Shown here piece by piece: positions 28,104 through 36,943 of a DNA stretch of 64,000 nucleotides; position 1 is the stretch's first letter, and every line of letters starts with the position of its first letter. Where the stretch lies: the NCBI RefSeq assembly GCF_003989665.1, contig NZ_RZIJ01000012.1, positions 124,001 to 188,000 of the forward strand. The letters are read 5' to 3'. The notes under the pieces are model-generated. The model saw nothing but the letters and a program-made list of their open reading frames with translations. It was not told where the DNA came from and did no database searches. Source of the stretch: Azospirillum doebereinerae. Lineage in GTDB: Bacteria > Pseudomonadota > Alphaproteobacteria > Azospirillales > Azospirillaceae. The position numbers were made by a program, and so were the translations under genes.

Positions 28104-29059
28104 TTCCCACGCACCTCCACGCCCTGCCGTGTTCCGCCGAACAGGAAGTTCGACGGATCGTTCTCGATCCGCGTGATCACCCGCGTCAGCTGGCCCGACA
28201 GGTCGCGCAGCTGGGAGATCAGCAGGCTCAAGTCATACAGCCCCGTCGCCGCGAAGTCGCGCACCGGCTCGCGGTTTTCCGACAGGAGCGAGGCCAGCTC
28301 GTTGGAGGTCTTCTTCAAAGACTGGATCAGCTCGCGGCTGTCGCCGCCCAACTGCTTGGCGGTGCCGCTGATGGTGGCCAGCGTGCCCTGCGCCCGGATC
28401 AGCGTGTCGTCGAAACGCGGACCGGCCGGCTCGAACCCGGCCAGCGTGCGGTTGGCCTGCGCCATCGTCTCTTCCAGCCCCGAGGTGGCGCGGGCGAGGT
28501 CGGCGCTCATGTCGCGGACGTTGGCGAGGATCTCGGTAACGGCCTTCTGGTTGTCGCCGTTCATCAGCTCGCCCAGCCGGGTGATGACCTCCAACGCCCG
28601 GTTGACCAGCTGCGGCGCGGTGTCCACCACCGCCGTCAGCGAGGAGGGGCGCGACGGGATCACCAGAACCCCGTCGGGATCGGCGGCCTTCAGCCGCTCG
28701 CCCCCTGCCGTGCCGCCGGCGATCTGCACATAGGCGCCGCCGGTGATGCCCTGCAACTCCAGCGAGGCGATGGAATCGGCCATGATCGGCGTGCCGTTCT
28801 GCACCTGCACCGTCACCCGCACCCGCGTGACGTTGTCGGGGTCGAGCCGGATGTCGCCCACCGTGCCGACCGGAACGCCCCGGTAGCGCACCGGGCTGCC
28901 CTGCTGGAGGCCGGTGACCGAGCCGGTGAAGTAGATGCGGTAGGGCTGGCGGGTCTCCTCCAACTGGACCTTGGCGATCCAGACGGTGAAGACCAGCAGG
29001 CCGGCGAGGAGCGACAGCACGAAGCTGCCGACCAGGATGTAGCTGGCGCGCGTTTCCAT
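28100..29059 (-). CDS. mlaD: MlaD-type MCE protein
   Basis: A 319-residue protein with one N-terminal membrane helix (7-28), an MCE domain at about 40-118 (YFTGSVTGLQQGSPVRYRG) and a long helical tail. MCE proteins form hexameric rings that ferry lipids across the periplasm between inner and outer membranes. The gap to mlaF is 9 bases and the 3' end overlaps the lipoprotein gene. The tail is longer than in E. coli MlaD and nearer PqiB/YrbD-like alphaproteobacterial forms. Confidence 0.93.
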   Translation of the reverse strand: METRASYILVGSFVLSLLAGLLVFTVWIAKVQLEETRQPYRIYFTGSVTGLQQGSPVRYRGVPVGTVGDIRLDPDNVTRVRVTVQVQNGTPIMADSIASLELQGITGGAYVQIAGGTAGGERLKAADPDGVLVIPSRPSSLTAVVDTAPQLVNRALEVITRLGELMNGDNQKAVTEILANVRDMSADLARATSGLEETMAQANRTLAGFEPAGPRFDDTLIRAQGTLATISGTAKQLGGDSRELIQSLKKTSNELASLLSENREPVRDFAATGLYDLSLLISQLRDLSGQLTRVITRIENDPSNFLFGGTRQGVEVRGK

Positions 29060-29068
29060 CGCTTGCCC

Positions 29069-29887
29069 TCAGTCCTTCGCATGGCGCGCGGCGCGGCCGC
29101 GCGGTCCGTGAAAGTAATCGTGAATCCAGGGGTGCGGGTCCGCCAGATGCTCCTCCAGCGTCGCCACTTTGATCTTTTTATCCACCAGCACCGCGATGCG
29201 GTCGCAGATCGAGGTCAGGCTGTCGAGATCGTGCGTCACCATGAACACGGTCAGCCCCAGGCTGCGCTGCAACCCCCGGATCAGCGCGTCAAAGGCGGCG
29301 GCGCCGATCGGGTCCAGCCCGGCGGTCGGCTCGTCGAGGAACAGGATCGCCGGATCCAGCGCCAGCGCGCGCGCCAGCCCAGCGCGCTTGATCATGCCGC
29401 CGGAGAGCTGCGCCGGGTGCTTGGCCCCGGCGTCGGGCGGCAGCCCGGCCATGGCGATCTTCACCCGCGCGATCTCGGCGATCAGGTCGGGGTGAAGGGC
29501 CGTGTGCTCCTTCAGCGGCAGCATGACGTTCTCGGCCACGGTCATCGAGCTGAACAATGCGCCGTTCTGGAACAGCACGCCGGTGCGCGCCTGCAAGGCG
29601 GTCCGCTCGCGCTGCGACAGGCCGTCGGTGTCGTGGCCGAGCAGTTCGATGGTGCCTTCCGTGGGACGGATCAGGCCGAGGATCTCCTTCAGCAGCACCG
29701 ACTTGCCGGTGCCCGAGCCGCCGACCACGCCCAGCACCTCCCCCGCCCGCACGTCGAGGTCGAGGCCGTCGTGCACCGTCTGCGTCCCGAAGCGGGTGAC
29801 GAGGCCGCGCACCCGGATGACCGGTTCGGCGTCGGCGACCGGCCGGGTGCTCGCCATTGCGCTGCTGTCCATCGTGTCTCCGGCCAT
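29069..29887 (-). CDS. mlaF: MlaF-type ABC transporter ATPase
   Basis: A 272-residue ATPase with Walker A GGSGTGKS, signature LSGGMIKR and Walker B AILFLDEP, followed by GLDPIGAAAFDALI and VTHDLDSL. The LSGGM variant and KRAGLARALALDP are typical of MlaF. It energises lipid transport by the MlaE permease. The start ATG overlaps the mlaE stop (TGATG), so translation is coupled. Confidence 0.95.
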   Translation of the reverse strand: MAGDTMDSSAMASTRPVADAEPVIRVRGLVTRFGTQTVHDGLDLDVRAGEVLGVVGGSGTGKSVLLKEILGLIRPTEGTIELLGHDTDGLSQRERTALQARTGVLFQNGALFSSMTVAENVMLPLKEHTALHPDLIAEIARVKIAMAGLPPDAGAKHPAQLSGGMIKRAGLARALALDPAILFLDEPTAGLDPIGAAAFDALIRGLQRSLGLTVFMVTHDLDSLTSICDRIAVLVDKKIKVATLEEHLADPHPWIHDYFHGPRGRAARHAKD

Positions 29888-31041
29888 CAGATCCCCAGGA
29901 ACGAGAAGAGGACGGAGAAGATCGCGTCGATGACGATCACCAGGAAGATGCCCTCCACCACCGCCTTGGTGGTCAGGGTGCCGACGCTTTCGGCGCTGCC
30001 GGCGACCTTCAACCCCTCGTAGCAGCCGACCATGGCGATGACCAGCGCGAAGACCGGCGCCTTGACCAGACCGGCCAGCACCGTGTTGATCCCGACCGCG
30101 ACGTGGAGCTGGCGGATGAACTGCCCGAAGGTGATGTCCAGCGTCGCATAGCTCATCACCGCGCCGCCGAACAGCCCCATCACGTCGGCGTAGAAGACCA
30201 GCAACGGCAGGCTGATCATCAGCGCGATGGCGCGCGGCACGACCAGAAGCTCGATGGGATCGAGGCCCATGGTGCCGATGGCGTCGACCTCCTGGTTGAC
30301 CTTCATGGTGCCGATCTGCGCGGTGAAGGCCGAGCCCGACCGCCCGGCGACGATGATCGCCGTCATCAGCACGCCGATCTCGCGCAGCACCGAGATGCCC
30401 AGCAGATTGACCACGAACAGTTCCGCCCCGAAGCGCTTGAGCTGGTCGGCGCCCTGGAAGGCCAGCACCACGCCGATCAGGAAGGACAGCAGCCCCAGGA
30501 TCGGCAACGCGTTCAGCCCGGTCTGCTCGACGTGGAACAGCACCGAGGTCAGGCGGATGCGCGATGGCTTCAGGATCAGCCGGCCGAAGGTGACGGTGAC
30601 GAGGCCGAGGAAGCCGACCAGATCCAGCGCCTCCTTGGCGCCCTCCACCGTGGTGCGGCCGGTGCGGACCACCATGTCGATGATGGGGTGGTGCGAGCGC
30701 GCGGACGGTTCCGGCGGGGCCTGCCCAGCGTCGCGCACGGCCTCCAGCAGGGCGGTGTGTTCGGGCCTCACGCCCTCGACGGTGACGGCGTGACCGTCGG
30801 CCTCCAGCCGGGCGGCCAGCCGGGTCAGCAGATAGGCGCCCACCGTGTCGAGCGCGTCGAGCCGGCCGAGGTCGAGACGCACGGGGTCGAGCCGCACCGC
30901 GCCGCCGGTCGGTTTCGACCGCAAGCCCTCCAGCGCGTCGGACGCCGGTTCGGCGGCGTCCAGCGTCCAGCGCCCGCCGGGACCGATGTTCCACACGCCG
31001 TCGCCGTGCCGCGATTCGATCCAGACCGTTTCACCCGCCAC
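29887..31041 (-). CDS. mlaE: MlaE permease with fused N-terminal STAS domain
   Basis: About 385 residues. The first ~100 form a STAS-like domain (LDLGRLDALDTVGAYLLTRL) equivalent to the separate MlaB of E. coli. The rest is MlaE: five or so membrane helices with GLLSFLIGVVLAFQGADQLK and the EQ-loop region IVAGRSGSAFTAQIGTMKVN. No ATG is available at the N-terminus. I chose GTG 31041 because AAGGCGG lies 9 bases upstream; GTG 31050 is the alternative. It is the first gene of the operon and divergent from apt. Confidence 0.9.
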   Translation of the reverse strand: MAGETVWIESRHGDGVWNIGPGGRWTLDAAEPASDALEGLRSKPTGGAVRLDPVRLDLGRLDALDTVGAYLLTRLAARLEADGHAVTVEGVRPEHTALLEAVRDAGQAPPEPSARSHHPIIDMVVRTGRTTVEGAKEALDLVGFLGLVTVTFGRLILKPSRIRLTSVLFHVEQTGLNALPILGLLSFLIGVVLAFQGADQLKRFGAELFVVNLLGISVLREIGVLMTAIIVAGRSGSAFTAQIGTMKVNQEVDAIGTMGLDPIELLVVPRAIALMISLPLLVFYADVMGLFGGAVMSYATLDITFGQFIRQLHVAVGINTVLAGLVKAPVFALVIAMVGCYEGLKVAGSAESVGTLTTKAVVEGIFLVIVIDAIFSVLFSFLGI

Positions 31042-31206
31042 GCCCGGCACCCGCCTTCGCCATTCGATCGGAGAGGTTGGAACGTGGCGGCGCGAGCGCG
31101 GCCGGTCAACCCCCTGTGACAACGGCCATGCCTCCGCTGCGGCGCAACGTCCGTTTGCGCAGCCCCTCCCACCCCGATAAACTGACCCGCTTCGCGTTTG
31201 GCCCCG

Positions 31207-31731
31207 ATGGACACCATGGACTTGAAAGACCACATCCGCGGCATTCCGGATTTTCCGAAGCCCGGCATCCTGTTCTACGACGTCTCGCCCCTGCTGGCTC
31301 ACGGACCGGCCTGGAAGACCGCCATCGACCGTCTGGCCGATGCCGTGCGCCCGCACCGACCCGACGTGCTGGTCGGCATCGAATCGCGCGGTTTCCTGGT
31401 GGCCGCCCCGCTGGCGCTGGCGCTCGGCATCGGATTCGTGATGGTGCGCAAGCGCGGCAAGCTTCCCGGCGACACGGTCGCCCATTCCTACGATTTGGAA
31501 TACGGCACCGACACCATCGAGGTGCAATCCGACGCGGTGAAGCCAGGACAGCGGGTGGTGGTGCTGGACGATCTGCTGGCCACCGGCGGCACCATGGCGG
31601 CGGCCGTCACCCTGCTGCGCCGGATCGGCGCCGACGTGCGCGCCGCCGCCTTCCTGGTGGAGCTGACCTTCCTGAACGGCCGCGACAAGCTGGACGTGCC
31701 GAGCCTGTCGCTGATGGCCTACGATTCCTGA
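31207..31731 (+). CDS. apt: Adenine phosphoribosyltransferase
   Basis: A 174-residue type I phosphoribosyltransferase joining adenine and PRPP to give AMP. The start [20 protein letters not shown] is the Apt hallmark and the PRPP-binding motif is [16 protein letters not shown] 31207 is used; ATG 31216 and TTG 31198 are possible. The gene is monocistronic and divergent from the Mla operon. Together with adenine deaminase it gives two competing adenine salvage routes in this window. Confidence 0.96.
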   Translation: MDTMDLKDHIRGIPDFPKPGILFYDVSPLLAHGPAWKTAIDRLADAVRPHRPDVLVGIESRGFLVAAPLALALGIGFVMVRKRGKLPGDTVAHSYDLEYGTDTIEVQSDAVKPGQRVVVLDDLLATGGTMAAAVTLLRRIGADVRAAAFLVELTFLNGRDKLDVPSLSLMAYDS

Positions 31732-31974
31732 ACCGATCCGGGTGTCACGCCCGCATCTCCCTCTCCTCCGCCCCCGGCACCGCGACGGGCGGAGATGGGC
31801 AACAGGCGGCGGTCCACCCCGGAAGATTTTGCCGGGACTTCGCGGAAATTGCCGCCCCGCCCAAGCTGGAAAACCGCCAAGCCATTGATACCGTTCGAAT
31901 GACCATGTGGCCCGCTTTCTGCAAACCTTGGCTTAAGCCGTTCCGATGGAACGCACAAGAAAAGGGCGCGGGTC

Positions 31975-32691
31975 ATGGTCAGCTTGTCCAGTTTCAGCGA
32001 TGTCGGCAGCATGGCGCAGAGCCTGCAACAATCCATCGATGCGGCGGTCAAACGCGTCCAGCAGCAGGCCACCTCCGACACCGGCGCCAACACCAAAGCC
32101 CAGGAATACGAGCAGACCGTCAAGAAATCGTCCTACAACACCGCACCCTTCGCCAGCAACATCGGCACCCTGATCAAGGACACCAGCCGGCTGAACGTGT
32201 TCAGTTCGCTGGCGGCGAACGACCCGGCAGACTTCTACAAATTCTCGGTCACGACCAAGGGCGAGGCCACCATCGGGACCGTCGGCGATGCCGGGGTCCG
32301 GGTGCAGCTGATGGACAAGCAGGGCAAGGTGATCGCCGACAGCAACAAGGACGCCGGCTCGACCTACGACGCCTACAAGAAGCTGCAGGGCGGCACCCTG
32401 TCGCTGGACAAGGGCGACTACACCCTGCGGCTGGCCCGCGACAAGGACGTTCCGCTGAAGGACGCGCAGAACTACGGCGTCCAGCTTCGCATGGGCAGCT
32501 ACACCAAGGATTACGACACCGTCGCCAAGCAGCCGGCCCAGGGCGACAACCCGTTCGGAAGCAATTACCGGCTGCAAAACCTGGCGACCTTGCTGAACGG
32601 CGGCTCGACCTCCACCAACAGCGCGGCGACGATCCTGGGCAGCACCGGCACCTACACCGGGCGCGGATCGCTGCTGAACGCGCTGTTCTGA
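31975..32691 (+). CDS. Hypothetical protein with PPC-like beta-sandwich domain
   Basis: A 238-residue protein. Residues 1-60 are helical and polar, and about 75-170 look like a bacterial pre-peptidase C-terminal (PPC)-type domain (DPADFYKFSVTTKGEATIGT, then GTLSLDKGDYTLRLARDKDV). The C-terminus is Ser/Thr/Gly-rich (GSTSTNSAATILGSTGTYTG). No classical signal peptide is seen, so if exported it may use a non-Sec route. PPC domains usually sit on secreted enzymes; here no enzyme is attached. The neighbours apt and the response regulator give no functional hint. Confidence 0.65.
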   Translation: MVSLSSFSDVGSMAQSLQQSIDAAVKRVQQQATSDTGANTKAQEYEQTVKKSSYNTAPFASNIGTLIKDTSRLNVFSSLAANDPADFYKFSVTTKGEATIGTVGDAGVRVQLMDKQGKVIADSNKDAGSTYDAYKKLQGGTLSLDKGDYTLRLARDKDVPLKDAQNYGVQLRMGSYTKDYDTVAKQPAQGDNPFGSNYRLQNLATLLNGGSTSTNSAATILGSTGTYTGRGSLLNALF

Positions 32692-32710
32692 AAAGCCGAG
32701 GGGCGCGGGA

Positions 32711-33361
32711 TCACACCAGCCGGTCGCGCCCCGATTCCTTGACCAGAAGCACGGCCTGCGTCCGGCTGCCGACGCCCAGCGCCTTGAGCACGCCGGTGAC
32801 GTGGGTCTTAACGGTGGACAGGTTCAGCCCCAGCCGCTCGCCGATGTCCTGGTTCGACAGCCCCTGCGCCAGCAGGTCGAGGACCTCCAGCTGCCGCCGC
32901 GTCAACCCGTCGAACACGCTGGGCGGGGCCGTTCGGCCGGACGACGCCGCGACCGGGCCGGAGCCCGGCATGCCCAGCACCGGCGGCACATAGGATCCCC
33001 CGGCCATCACCAGCCGCAGGATGTTGACCACCAGCACGTCGTCGGTCGATTTCGGAATGAAGGCCCGCACGCCGCGCGACAGCACCGCGCGCATCTCGTC
33101 CGGCGACTCGATCATCGAGAAGACCGCCACCGGCACCGGCGCCACCCGCTTGACGACCGCCTCGACGTCGTCGAGACCGCTCAATCCCGGCATCCGCAGA
33201 TCCATCACGATCAGGTCGAAGACGCTTCCCTGGTCGAGAATGGCGTTCAACTGGCCGAAGCTGGTGGCGGCGACCACCGTGGCCTGTTCGTCCAATTCCC
33301 CAACGAGGTGGGTCAAGCCGCTGCGGACGATGGAATGATCGTCGGCGATCAGAACCTGCAT
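32711..33361 (-). CDS. NarL/LuxR-family response regulator
   Basis: A 216-residue two-domain regulator. The receiver domain (1-120) has the acidic pocket Asp7-Asp8, phospho-acceptor Asp54 (VMDLRMPG) and Lys104 (IPKSTDD). A LuxR-type HTH (about 150-210) reads LTRRQLEVLDLLAQGLSNQD with STVKTHVTGVLKALG. Phosphorylation would promote DNA binding. No histidine kinase is adjacent, so it is an orphan. It converges on the PPC-like gene with a 19-base gap. Confidence 0.94.
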   Translation of the reverse strand: MQVLIADDHSIVRSGLTHLVGELDEQATVVAATSFGQLNAILDQGSVFDLIVMDLRMPGLSGLDDVEAVVKRVAPVPVAVFSMIESPDEMRAVLSRGVRAFIPKSTDDVLVVNILRLVMAGGSYVPPVLGMPGSGPVAASSGRTAPPSVFDGLTRRQLEVLDLLAQGLSNQDIGERLGLNLSTVKTHVTGVLKALGVGSRTQAVLLVKESGRDRLV

Positions 33362-33460
33362 GAAACGTCCCGGACCGATAATGCGAGTGATTGCCGCACC
33401 GTCATACGCCGACGCAAGGCACGGCGCTACCTCATTAGCGCGGTGGAGCGCCGCAAATGG

Positions 33461-33488
33461 AAAAAGGGCGCCGCCAAAGCGACGCCCC
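33461..33488 (-). terminator. Intrinsic terminator of the OmpA-like gene
   Basis: On the minus strand, GGGCGTCGC and GCGGCGCCC pair (one mismatch) around a TTTG loop and are followed by TTTTT. It lies just past the stop of the OmpA-like gene. Confidence 0.75.
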
Positions 33489-33509
33489 TTCCGAACACCG
33501 GAAGTCCGG

Positions 33510-34538
33510 TTACTGCACGCGGATCAGGATCTGCGCGCGGCGGTTCGACGGCTCGCGCACGTTCGGACCGGTGGAGACCATCAGCTGCTGCTCGCCCTTG
33601 CCCTCGATCGACACCAGATTGGCCGGCGTGCCCTTGGCGATCAGGGCGCGCTTGACCGCCTCGGCGCGGCGCAGCGACAGGCGCTGGTTGTAGGTCGGCG
33701 TACCCGAGGTGTCGGTGTGGCCGATGACGTGGATGCTCACCGCGCGGACGCGGCCGGCAGCGGCCGACGCGTCGCCGATGATCTTGTCGGAGACCGGCGT
33801 GATCGTCGCCTTGTCCCAGTCGAAGAACACCTGATACTCGGTCTGCGGCTGGGCCTGGGTCGCCGGGGCCATCGGGGCGGGCGAGGCCGCCGGGGCCGGA
33901 CGCGACGGACCGCCGAAGGTGTAGCGCAGACCGGCCAGGATGGTGTGGTTGCGGTATTCGCCCTTCGAGGTCACCGGACCCAGATCGAATTCCGGATCCT
34001 GCGTGGCGAAGTAACGGTAGTCGAGCGTCACCGCCACGTTGTCGGTCACCGCGTAGGACGCGCCGACGATGCCTTGGTAGGCGAACACCCAATCCTTGTC
34101 GCTGACGCCGCGCAGGGACTGGCGGACCTCCGCGACACCGGCGCCGAGGCCGATGTAGGGGGTGAAGGGCGTGCCGGTGTTGATGTCGTACAGCGCGTTG
34201 CCCATGAAGGCGATCGAGCTGGTCTTGCCGCCCAGGTTGCGCAACGCCGGAGTGGCGCTTTCCGTCCCGTCGACCGAGTTGCGCCAGCGCCACGCGAACT
34301 CCAGCTCGGCGCGCACGCCGATGGCGGTGGCGTAGCCGGCCGACACGTCGCCGATGCCGCCGATCTTGAAGGATTCTTCAAGGCCGAAGCCGCTGCTGGG
34401 GTAGTTGCGCACATCGGCGTCGCGGGTCCAGTTCACGCCGGCGCCGGCGCCGACGTAGAATCCCTCGGTCGCGGCCATGGCGGCGGTCGGCAGGGCAAGG
34501 GCGAGGGCCGTGCCCAACAGAACTCCACGCATCTTCAT
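33510..34538 (-). CDS. Outer-membrane beta-barrel protein with C-terminal OmpA domain
   Basis: About 342 residues. A signal peptide (MKMRGVLLGTALALALPTAA, cleaved after AMA) precedes an eight-strand-type OmpA barrel (about 23-210, alternating strands such as GFYVGAGAGVNW). A Pro/Ala-rich linker then leads to a peptidoglycan-binding OmpA domain (VFFDWDKATITP, IGHTDTSGTPTYNQRLSLRR, NRRAQILIR). It anchors the outer membrane to the wall. ATG 34538 is preceded by GGGAAAAAAG; ATG 34553 (MGKKKMKM) is possible. A terminator follows. Confidence 0.93.
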   Translation of the reverse strand: MKMRGVLLGTALALALPTAAMAATEGFYVGAGAGVNWTRDADVRNYPSSGFGLEESFKIGGIGDVSAGYATAIGVRAELEFAWRWRNSVDGTESATPALRNLGGKTSSIAFMGNALYDINTGTPFTPYIGLGAGVAEVRQSLRGVSDKDWVFAYQGIVGASYAVTDNVAVTLDYRYFATQDPEFDLGPVTSKGEYRNHTILAGLRYTFGGPSRPAPAASPAPMAPATQAQPQTEYQVFFDWDKATITPVSDKIIGDASAAAGRVRAVSIHVIGHTDTSGTPTYNQRLSLRRAEAVKRALIAKGTPANLVSIEGKGEQQLMVSTGPNVREPSNRRAQILIRVQ

Positions 34539-34777
34539 TTTCTTTTTTCCCATGGTTGACGGCGTTGGCCAAACGGAACGCTTGGAACCTGTTACGGATG
34601 ACCTGGGGAAACCCGTCGCGGCGGCGCGCTTCCCTTGGTGCCTACCCCCGACATAAAAGCCCTTGTGCGTTCCCTCAATCCCCACCCTTGCAACGGCCCG
34701 CTCCCTGTCTCATATTTGCCACTCTGCCGTCGCGCTCCTTTTCCCTTTCAAAAACAGACAATTGGCATCGGACCACC

Positions 34778-35845
34778 ATGGCCCCTACCCCGAACGGGAG
34801 TGTCGATTACCCCTTTTGCGCCGCCCCTGACGACGGCGGAGCGCTGGCCGTGGCGCCGGGGGTCCTGTGGATCCGCCTGACCCTGCCCTTTCAGCTTGAC
34901 CACATCAACGTCTGGGCGCTGGACGGCGGGGACTCGGGCTGGACCCTGGTCGACACCGGGCTGGGCGACCGCCGCACCCGCGAGGTGTGGGACGGGCTGC
35001 TGGCGACGGTGCTGGCGGGCAAGCCGGTCGAGCGTGTCGTCGTCACCCATTTCCACCCCGACCACATCGGCGCGGCGGATTGGTTGGTGGAGCGGACCGG
35101 GGCCGATTTCGCCACCTCGCTGACGGAATGGCTGGTCGCGCGGATGCTGTGCGGCGGCAACACCCCGGCGATGGAGGCGGCGGCCGAGCGCTTCTACCGC
35201 CGCAGCGGCTTGGACGCGGAGACGCAGGCCGCCGTGCGCGACCGCGCGGGTTCCTACGCGCGCGGTGTCCCCGGCGTACCGGCCACGTTGACCCGCCTGC
35301 GGGCTGGCGACCTTTTGAACGTGGGCTCCACAAGCTGGCGGGTGATCGGTGGCGCCGGCCACACGGCCGAGCCGGTCAGCCTCTACGACGCGGCGAACGG
35401 GGTGCTGATCCCCGGCGACCAGATCCTGCCGCGCATCAGCCCAAACATCAGCGTCTGGCCGGCCGAGCCGGACGCCGACCCGCTGGCCGACTACCTCGCC
35501 AGCCTGGACGCGTGGTCGGAGCTGCCTGCCGATACGTTGGTGCTGCCCTCGCACGGGCTGCCGTTCCGAGGGCTGCATGGACGGGCGGCCGATCTGACCG
35601 ACCACCACGCGGCGCGCTTGGAGGAAATCGTGCCGTTCTGCGCCATGCCGCAGACCGCCGCCGCGGTGATGCGGCGCCTGTTCGACCGTCCGCTCGACAC
35701 GCACCAGACGGTGTTTGCGATGGGCGAAGCCATCGCCCATCTGAATCACCTGATCAGGCGCGGCGCGCTGCTGCGGAACACCGGGCCGGACGGGATTGAC
35801 CTTTACCGGCGCGGCGCCGGACAGGGTGCCGTCACGACTCGGTGA
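34778..35845 (+). CDS. MBL-fold metallo-hydrolase
   Basis: A 355-residue metallo-beta-lactamase-fold protein. It shows the zinc motif THFHPDHIG, the third His in GGAGHTAEP, Asp in VLIPGDQILP and a final His in LPSHGLPF. The C-terminal ~80 residues resemble the winged-helix tail of the LACTB2-like group. It is probably a thioester or lactone hydrolase or a nuclease-type esterase; the substrate is unknown. ATG 34778 gives the family N-terminus; the frame stays open upstream without a ribosome site. It converges on the 69-residue gene with a 14-base overlap. Confidence 0.88.
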   Translation: MAPTPNGSVDYPFCAAPDDGGALAVAPGVLWIRLTLPFQLDHINVWALDGGDSGWTLVDTGLGDRRTREVWDGLLATVLAGKPVERVVVTHFHPDHIGAADWLVERTGADFATSLTEWLVARMLCGGNTPAMEAAAERFYRRSGLDAETQAAVRDRAGSYARGVPGVPATLTRLRAGDLLNVGSTSWRVIGGAGHTAEPVSLYDAANGVLIPGDQILPRISPNISVWPAEPDADPLADYLASLDAWSELPADTLVLPSHGLPFRGLHGRAADLTDHHAARLEEIVPFCAMPQTAAAVMRRLFDRPLDTHQTVFAMGEAIAHLNHLIRRGALLRNTGPDGIDLYRRGAGQGAVTTR

Positions 35846-36041
35846 CGATCTCGAACTGCTGGGTGTCGAGCAGGGCGGACACCGAGAGCGTCTTCAGAGT
35901 CTTGGGGTCGTCCGCCCGTTTCAGCTGGGCGTGCTGGGTGCCCATGCCGTCCTTGCGGATGGCGATCACCTCCCAGAAACCACCGCTGGGTCCCAGCTTG
36001 CGGTACACTTGGCCTTCGACGACCTCGCGCTTCCTGCGCAT
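35832..36041 (-). CDS. Small conserved hypothetical protein, 69 residues
   Basis: A basic small protein (MRRKREVVEGQVYRKLGPSG ... HAQLKRADDPKTLKTLSVSA) with a compact beta pattern suggesting a small SH3- or Tudor-like barrel. A good ribosome site (GAGGTGGAC) precedes ATG 36041. Function unknown. The longer upstream extension in the same frame looks non-coding. It overlaps the 3' end of the MBL gene by 14 bases. Confidence 0.65.
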   Translation of the reverse strand: MRRKREVVEGQVYRKLGPSGGFWEVIAIRKDGMGTQHAQLKRADDPKTLKTLSVSALLDTQQFEIVTES

Positions 36042-36252
36042 GTCCACCTCTCCACCACTCGTCCTTGGGGACCCTCCCGTCATGGACGGTCCCGAGGGCG
36101 CATTGAAGCACAAAAAGCCTTGCCCGTGGCGACTGTCCATTCGATAGCCGGCGGCAACGCTCATGCTGCAATGCAATATCGCTTGAGGCACCCCCGATGC
36201 CCGAGGACGCACCCCGCCACAAAGCTGGAACAAAAGCCGCGAGCGTGGGTTC

Positions 36253-36525
36253 ATGACGGGTATGAACACCGACCTCGACGTGCTTGTTTTCGCGACTCGC
36301 CTGGTGGATGAACTGGGAGAGACCGCGGTCCGTATCAGCCGGGTTCGCCTTGTCGAACTCACGGCTGCGAACCACACCCGAGCCGCCGCCTTCTGGCGTG
36401 ACGTGATGCGAGCATCGCAACGGCTGCTGGACGAAAAATCCGGCACCCGAATGCCGCCTTCCATCGCGGCGGCGCAGGCCGGCATCCCGTCCGGCGTCGT
36501 GCGCGTCGACCGCCCGATTCCTTAA
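36253..36525 (+). CDS. Small hypothetical helical protein, 90 residues
   Basis: The product is amphipathic-helical (RLVDELGETAVRISRVRLVE, then AAFWRDVMRASQRLLDEKSG). It resembles short alphaproteobacterial proteins in which an AFWRxVM-type helix recurs, but I cannot name the family with certainty. No strong ribosome site is visible before ATG 36253 or the in-frame ATG 36262. It is kept because its composition is protein-like and no better frame covers the region. Confidence 0.5.
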   Translation: MTGMNTDLDVLVFATRLVDELGETAVRISRVRLVELTAANHTRAAAFWRDVMRASQRLLDEKSGTRMPPSIAAAQAGIPSGVVRVDRPIP

Positions 36526-36943
36526 AGTCTGACGGGAAAAGACTCAATTGACTTCAAAGTCTCATGATTCGTGCATGGTTACGGGTTACGAAGGTTCCCC
36601 AAGATGCCCTGGACTGAAATCATCCGTTTGAAGTACCGCTCGTGAAAAGCTTCGGTATTCAAGCGAAAGGACTGATACGGAATGGGCAGGTGTCGAGCCC
36701 TTTCTTTTCCGCGCCTGCCGGCTCGATCGCCCCCGGCCGGCCGATGCGCATCATGAAATCCATCGGCACCATAAAACCCGGGCGGGTTCAAGCGGTCACA
36801 GTGCTGGGACAAAACGTGTGCGTCCGGCAAATCCGGTTGACCGGTTCCGGTGATGCGGTAGAACAAGGCCGCGAGGCGGGCGAGGCTTATCCGTATCACC
36901 CGCGAGCTTTCCTTTCGACGAACCGCGCCACCGGAGCACCTTG
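36526..36943. other. Intergenic region upstream of the Lys/Ala-rich secreted protein
   Basis: About 420 bases of lower GC at its start. It contains a 100-codon frame (36642-36944) with no family resemblance and no good ribosome site, which I do not call a gene. No clear promoter or hairpin was found. Confidence 0.45.
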
